Positions 60,413-62,107 of a stretch of DNA of 62,107 bases are shown here, in pieces. Under the pieces are notes generated by a model. That model saw only the letters and a program-made list of their open reading frames with translations. It searched no databases and was not told where the DNA came from. The position numbers and the translations under genes are program-made. How positions within the stretch are numbered: position 1 is the stretch's first letter; each line of letters begins with the position of its first letter. This DNA is from a virus: IMG/VR virus record IMGVR_UViG_3300029267_003445, positions 1-62,107 of that record; one strand, written 5' to 3'.

Positions 60413-62107
60413 ATGACCAAGAAAAGAAATTTACTGGAGCGCATGCCACGCACTTTTTCGGCAGTGCGAGGCCGGGATTATTTCGCGGAGACGGTGGGCA
60501 TGGTTGCCCGGGAGGACGCGGTTGCCCGGGGGAGCTGGATGAGTTCCATGTGGGCACCCTTTCGGACCAAGAAAGTGGAGGCGCAGGAGGTGGCGTGGGC
60601 ACTGATGCGGGTCCAGGGGTGCGTTCGCAATTTCCTTAGAATTCATGGGGTGCCAAAGAATACACAGATTTCGCTGGCGACCGTGGGTTGTGGTGCAAAG
60701 GGCGCTGCCGGATTCGGTAGCGTTGACCGAGGTAGTACCACCACCTTCAGCAAGCCGTATATCCTGCTGGACAAAAGTATCTACGAGGAGGCCAAAGAGG
60801 GTGAAATGCTGGACCTTTATCTGGGCGCAGCGTTGCACGAGGCCGGGCATCTGAACAACACGCGGTCGCTCTTTACTATGCTTGCACGTGGGGAGCTTCC
60901 AGAGAACTTGCGGATGTGGGTCAACTTGTTTGAGGACGAGCGGGTAGAGGATTTGGAAAAGAAGCGGTCGCCCGGGTACGCCCCCTATCTGCACGCGTTG
61001 AAGCGTGCCCTGTTCGAGAAGAAAGAGTTTGGATTTGCTTTGCAGAACTGGACAGAACTGCCGGACATGGATAAGGTGGCAATACTTGCATTCGCCTTTA
61101 TCCGGGCTCCCCACACGCTGACCCATGTCCACAAGGAGTGGAAGTCCGTTGGCGGTACGTGTGTCTTTGAGGAGCTGCGAAAGTGCGTGGGTGCCCGGGT
61201 AGTTACAGAGGCGGATGTGTTGCGGGCAGCGAAGGCCGTTGATTCCCTGCTCGCCCGAATCCGGCGGGAGTACCCAGAAGCCCCCGGCGCTCCGGGTGGC
61301 GGTGCGGGTGAGAGTGCGGACAAGAGCGACGGCAGCGCGGGTAAGAGTGCGGGCAAAGGGAAGGGCGGCGAGGAAGGTGCCGCGGGCGGCGAGGAAGGGG
61401 CAGAGGCCGGGGGAGAGGTGGCTGATCGCCGGGAGGCGCAAGCAAAAGCAGACGCCCGCGATGCGGCGGACAAGAAACGCCTCCGCTCCGCTGATGGTGA
61501 TGTTCGGCGGGCGGGTGAGTCGTTGACGGGTACGGGTAACGCAAAAGAAATGTCAACCACGATGGAGCGGGGTAGAGATGACAAGGCACTAGAAAAAGCG
61601 GCGGATGCCCTAGAGGATGCCCGGGCGGAGAGAGATAGTGTTTTTGACGACCGCAAAGGCCGATTTTCTCCGATGGATATGGAGCGTATGCTGGAGCGGC
61701 TCGGCGGGCTCAGCAAGCCGCTGGACCTGGAAGAGTCCAAGGAGTACGCAAAGGCCACGGAAGACAAGATTACGTTTGGTGACGAGTGGTGCGAAGGCAC
61801 GAGGAAAGGGCATATGGCCATAACGCGGCGTACGGTTATCATACACCCGAAGGGCACGCCCGCATCGAAGAGGCGGTACAAGCAGGCTTACAAATCCGTT
61901 CAGAAGATGATCGCCCGGACCCGTAGTTTGTTTCACTTCCGTCTGGGCAAGCGTACGTATGTCCAACGCGAGCGGACTGAAGGACGATTGGACCGGAGCC
62001 GCTTAGCGTCGGCCATGAGCACAGACCGCATCTTTCGCACGTCGTATACCCGGGAGGATAAAGGGATTGCGGTGTGCCTCCTGTTGGACGAAAGTGGGAG
62101 CATGGGG
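60413..62107 (+). CDS. CobT-like zincin-VWA protein, truncated at window end
   Basis: At least 565 residues in frame to the window edge. The N-terminal part has ALHEAGHLNNT (HExxH at residues 142-146) and NLFEDERVEDLEKK, the metallopeptidase-like pair of CobT-type VWA proteins. The middle is low complexity, Gly, Glu, Lys and Asp rich; the last visible residues LLLDESGSMG are the MIDAS motif of a von Willebrand A domain. It should partner with the MoxR ATPase upstream, as in CobS-CobT or MoxR-VWA pairs. Substrate unknown. The 3' end is missing. Confidence 0.85.
   Translation, partial: MTKKRNLLERMPRTFSAVRGRDYFAETVGMVAREDAVARGSWMSSMWAPFRTKKVEAQEVAWALMRVQGCVRNFLRIHGVPKNTQISLATVGCGAKGAAGFGSVDRGSTTTFSKPYILLDKSIYEEAKEGEMLDLYLGAALHEAGHLNNTRSLFTMLARGELPENLRMWVNLFEDERVEDLEKKRSPGYAPYLHALKRALFEKKEFGFALQNWTELPDMDKVAILAFAFIRAPHTLTHVHKEWKSVGGTCVFEELRKCVGARVVTEADVLRAAKAVDSLLARIRREYPEAPGAPGGGAGESADKSDGSAGKSAGKGKGGEEGAAGGEEGAEAGGEVADRREAQAKADARDAADKKRLRSADGDVRRAGESLTGTGNAKEMSTTMERGRDDKALEKAADALEDARAERDSVFDDRKGRFSPMDMERMLERLGGLSKPLDLEESKEYAKATEDKITFGDEWCEGTRKGHMAITRRTVIIHPKGTPASKRRYKQAYKSVQKMIARTRSLFHFRLGKRTYVQRERTEGRLDRSRLASAMSTDRIFRTSYTREDKGIAVCLLLDESGSMG

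Noticed and set aside
1-62107. tRNA genes, integrase, lysis genes, insertion sequences
   Set aside because: I found no cloverleaf, recombinase, endolysin or transposase signature; the 13319 membrane peptide alone is not enough to call a holin.

Overview
This window is a 62 kb piece of a large, high-GC genome of a tailed double-stranded DNA phage. Every credible gene lies on the + strand, packed tightly with many ATGA or TAATG stop-start overlaps. The virion genes (terminase, portal, MuF protein, protease-scaffold, HK97-type capsid protein, neck proteins, tail tube, frameshifted tail chaperones, 1164-residue tape measure, no sheath) indicate a siphovirus. No integrase, repressor, lysis cassette or tRNA was recognised, so the genome probably extends beyond both edges. 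The host cannot be named. GT9, sulfotransferase, CsrA and LamG-type fibre genes fit a Gram-negative-like, possibly aquatic host, but this is inference.

Layout. 1-2.2 kb: small genes including a phage CsrA and a degenerate Rossmann/SDR-like protein. 2.2-6.5 kb: terminase small and large subunits and portal, behind a consensus promoter. 6.5-11.3 kb: a complete 7-deazaguanine DNA-modification cassette (ParB-like protein, DpdA-like transglycosylase, ArcS/DUF5591-like protein, QueC, QueD, QueE, and a phosphoribosyltransferase-FolE fusion) inserted between portal and MuF. 11.3-16.2 kb: MuF protein with a zincin tail, two small proteins, a second consensus promoter, protease-scaffold, capsid protein, terminator. 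16.3-23 kb: a GT9 glycosyltransferase and head or tail decoration proteins. 23-31.5 kb: neck and tail assembly. 31.5-42.3 kb: tail tip and fibre genes interleaved with glycosyltransferases, methyltransferases and a HAD phosphatase. 42.3-55 kb: replication and recombination (initiator-like protein, helicase loader, DnaB-like helicase, primase, SSB-like protein, adenine/cytosine methyltransferase, family A polymerase, SF2 helicase, RecA, Cas4-like nuclease). 55-62 kb: sulfotransferase, small unknown proteins, SWIM-domain proteins, and a SWIM-MoxR ATPase followed by a zincin-VWA protein cut by the window end.

Regulation. The strongest unexplained signal is a 16-bp palindrome, TTGCACGCRCGTGCAA and close variants, present nine times across the window, mostly at gene or transcript boundaries. 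Two copies sit just upstream of the two best sigma70-type promoters and two directly follow rho-independent terminators. A second promoter family (TTGCGG-16 bp-TATACT followed by TTGG) drives the 56 and 59 kb genes, with relatives at 41.8 and 45.7 kb. Between 56.50 and 56.64 kb lies an intergenic element closed by a perfect 15-bp inverted repeat that looks like a structured RNA.

How it may work together (inference): the cassette makes preQ0 from GTP and DpdA inserts it into phage DNA, possibly followed by side-chain conversion, to resist host nucleases. The phage carries its own replisome and recombinase. A set of sugar, methyl and sulfate transferases may decorate virions or remodel host glycans. 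CsrA may retune host translation.
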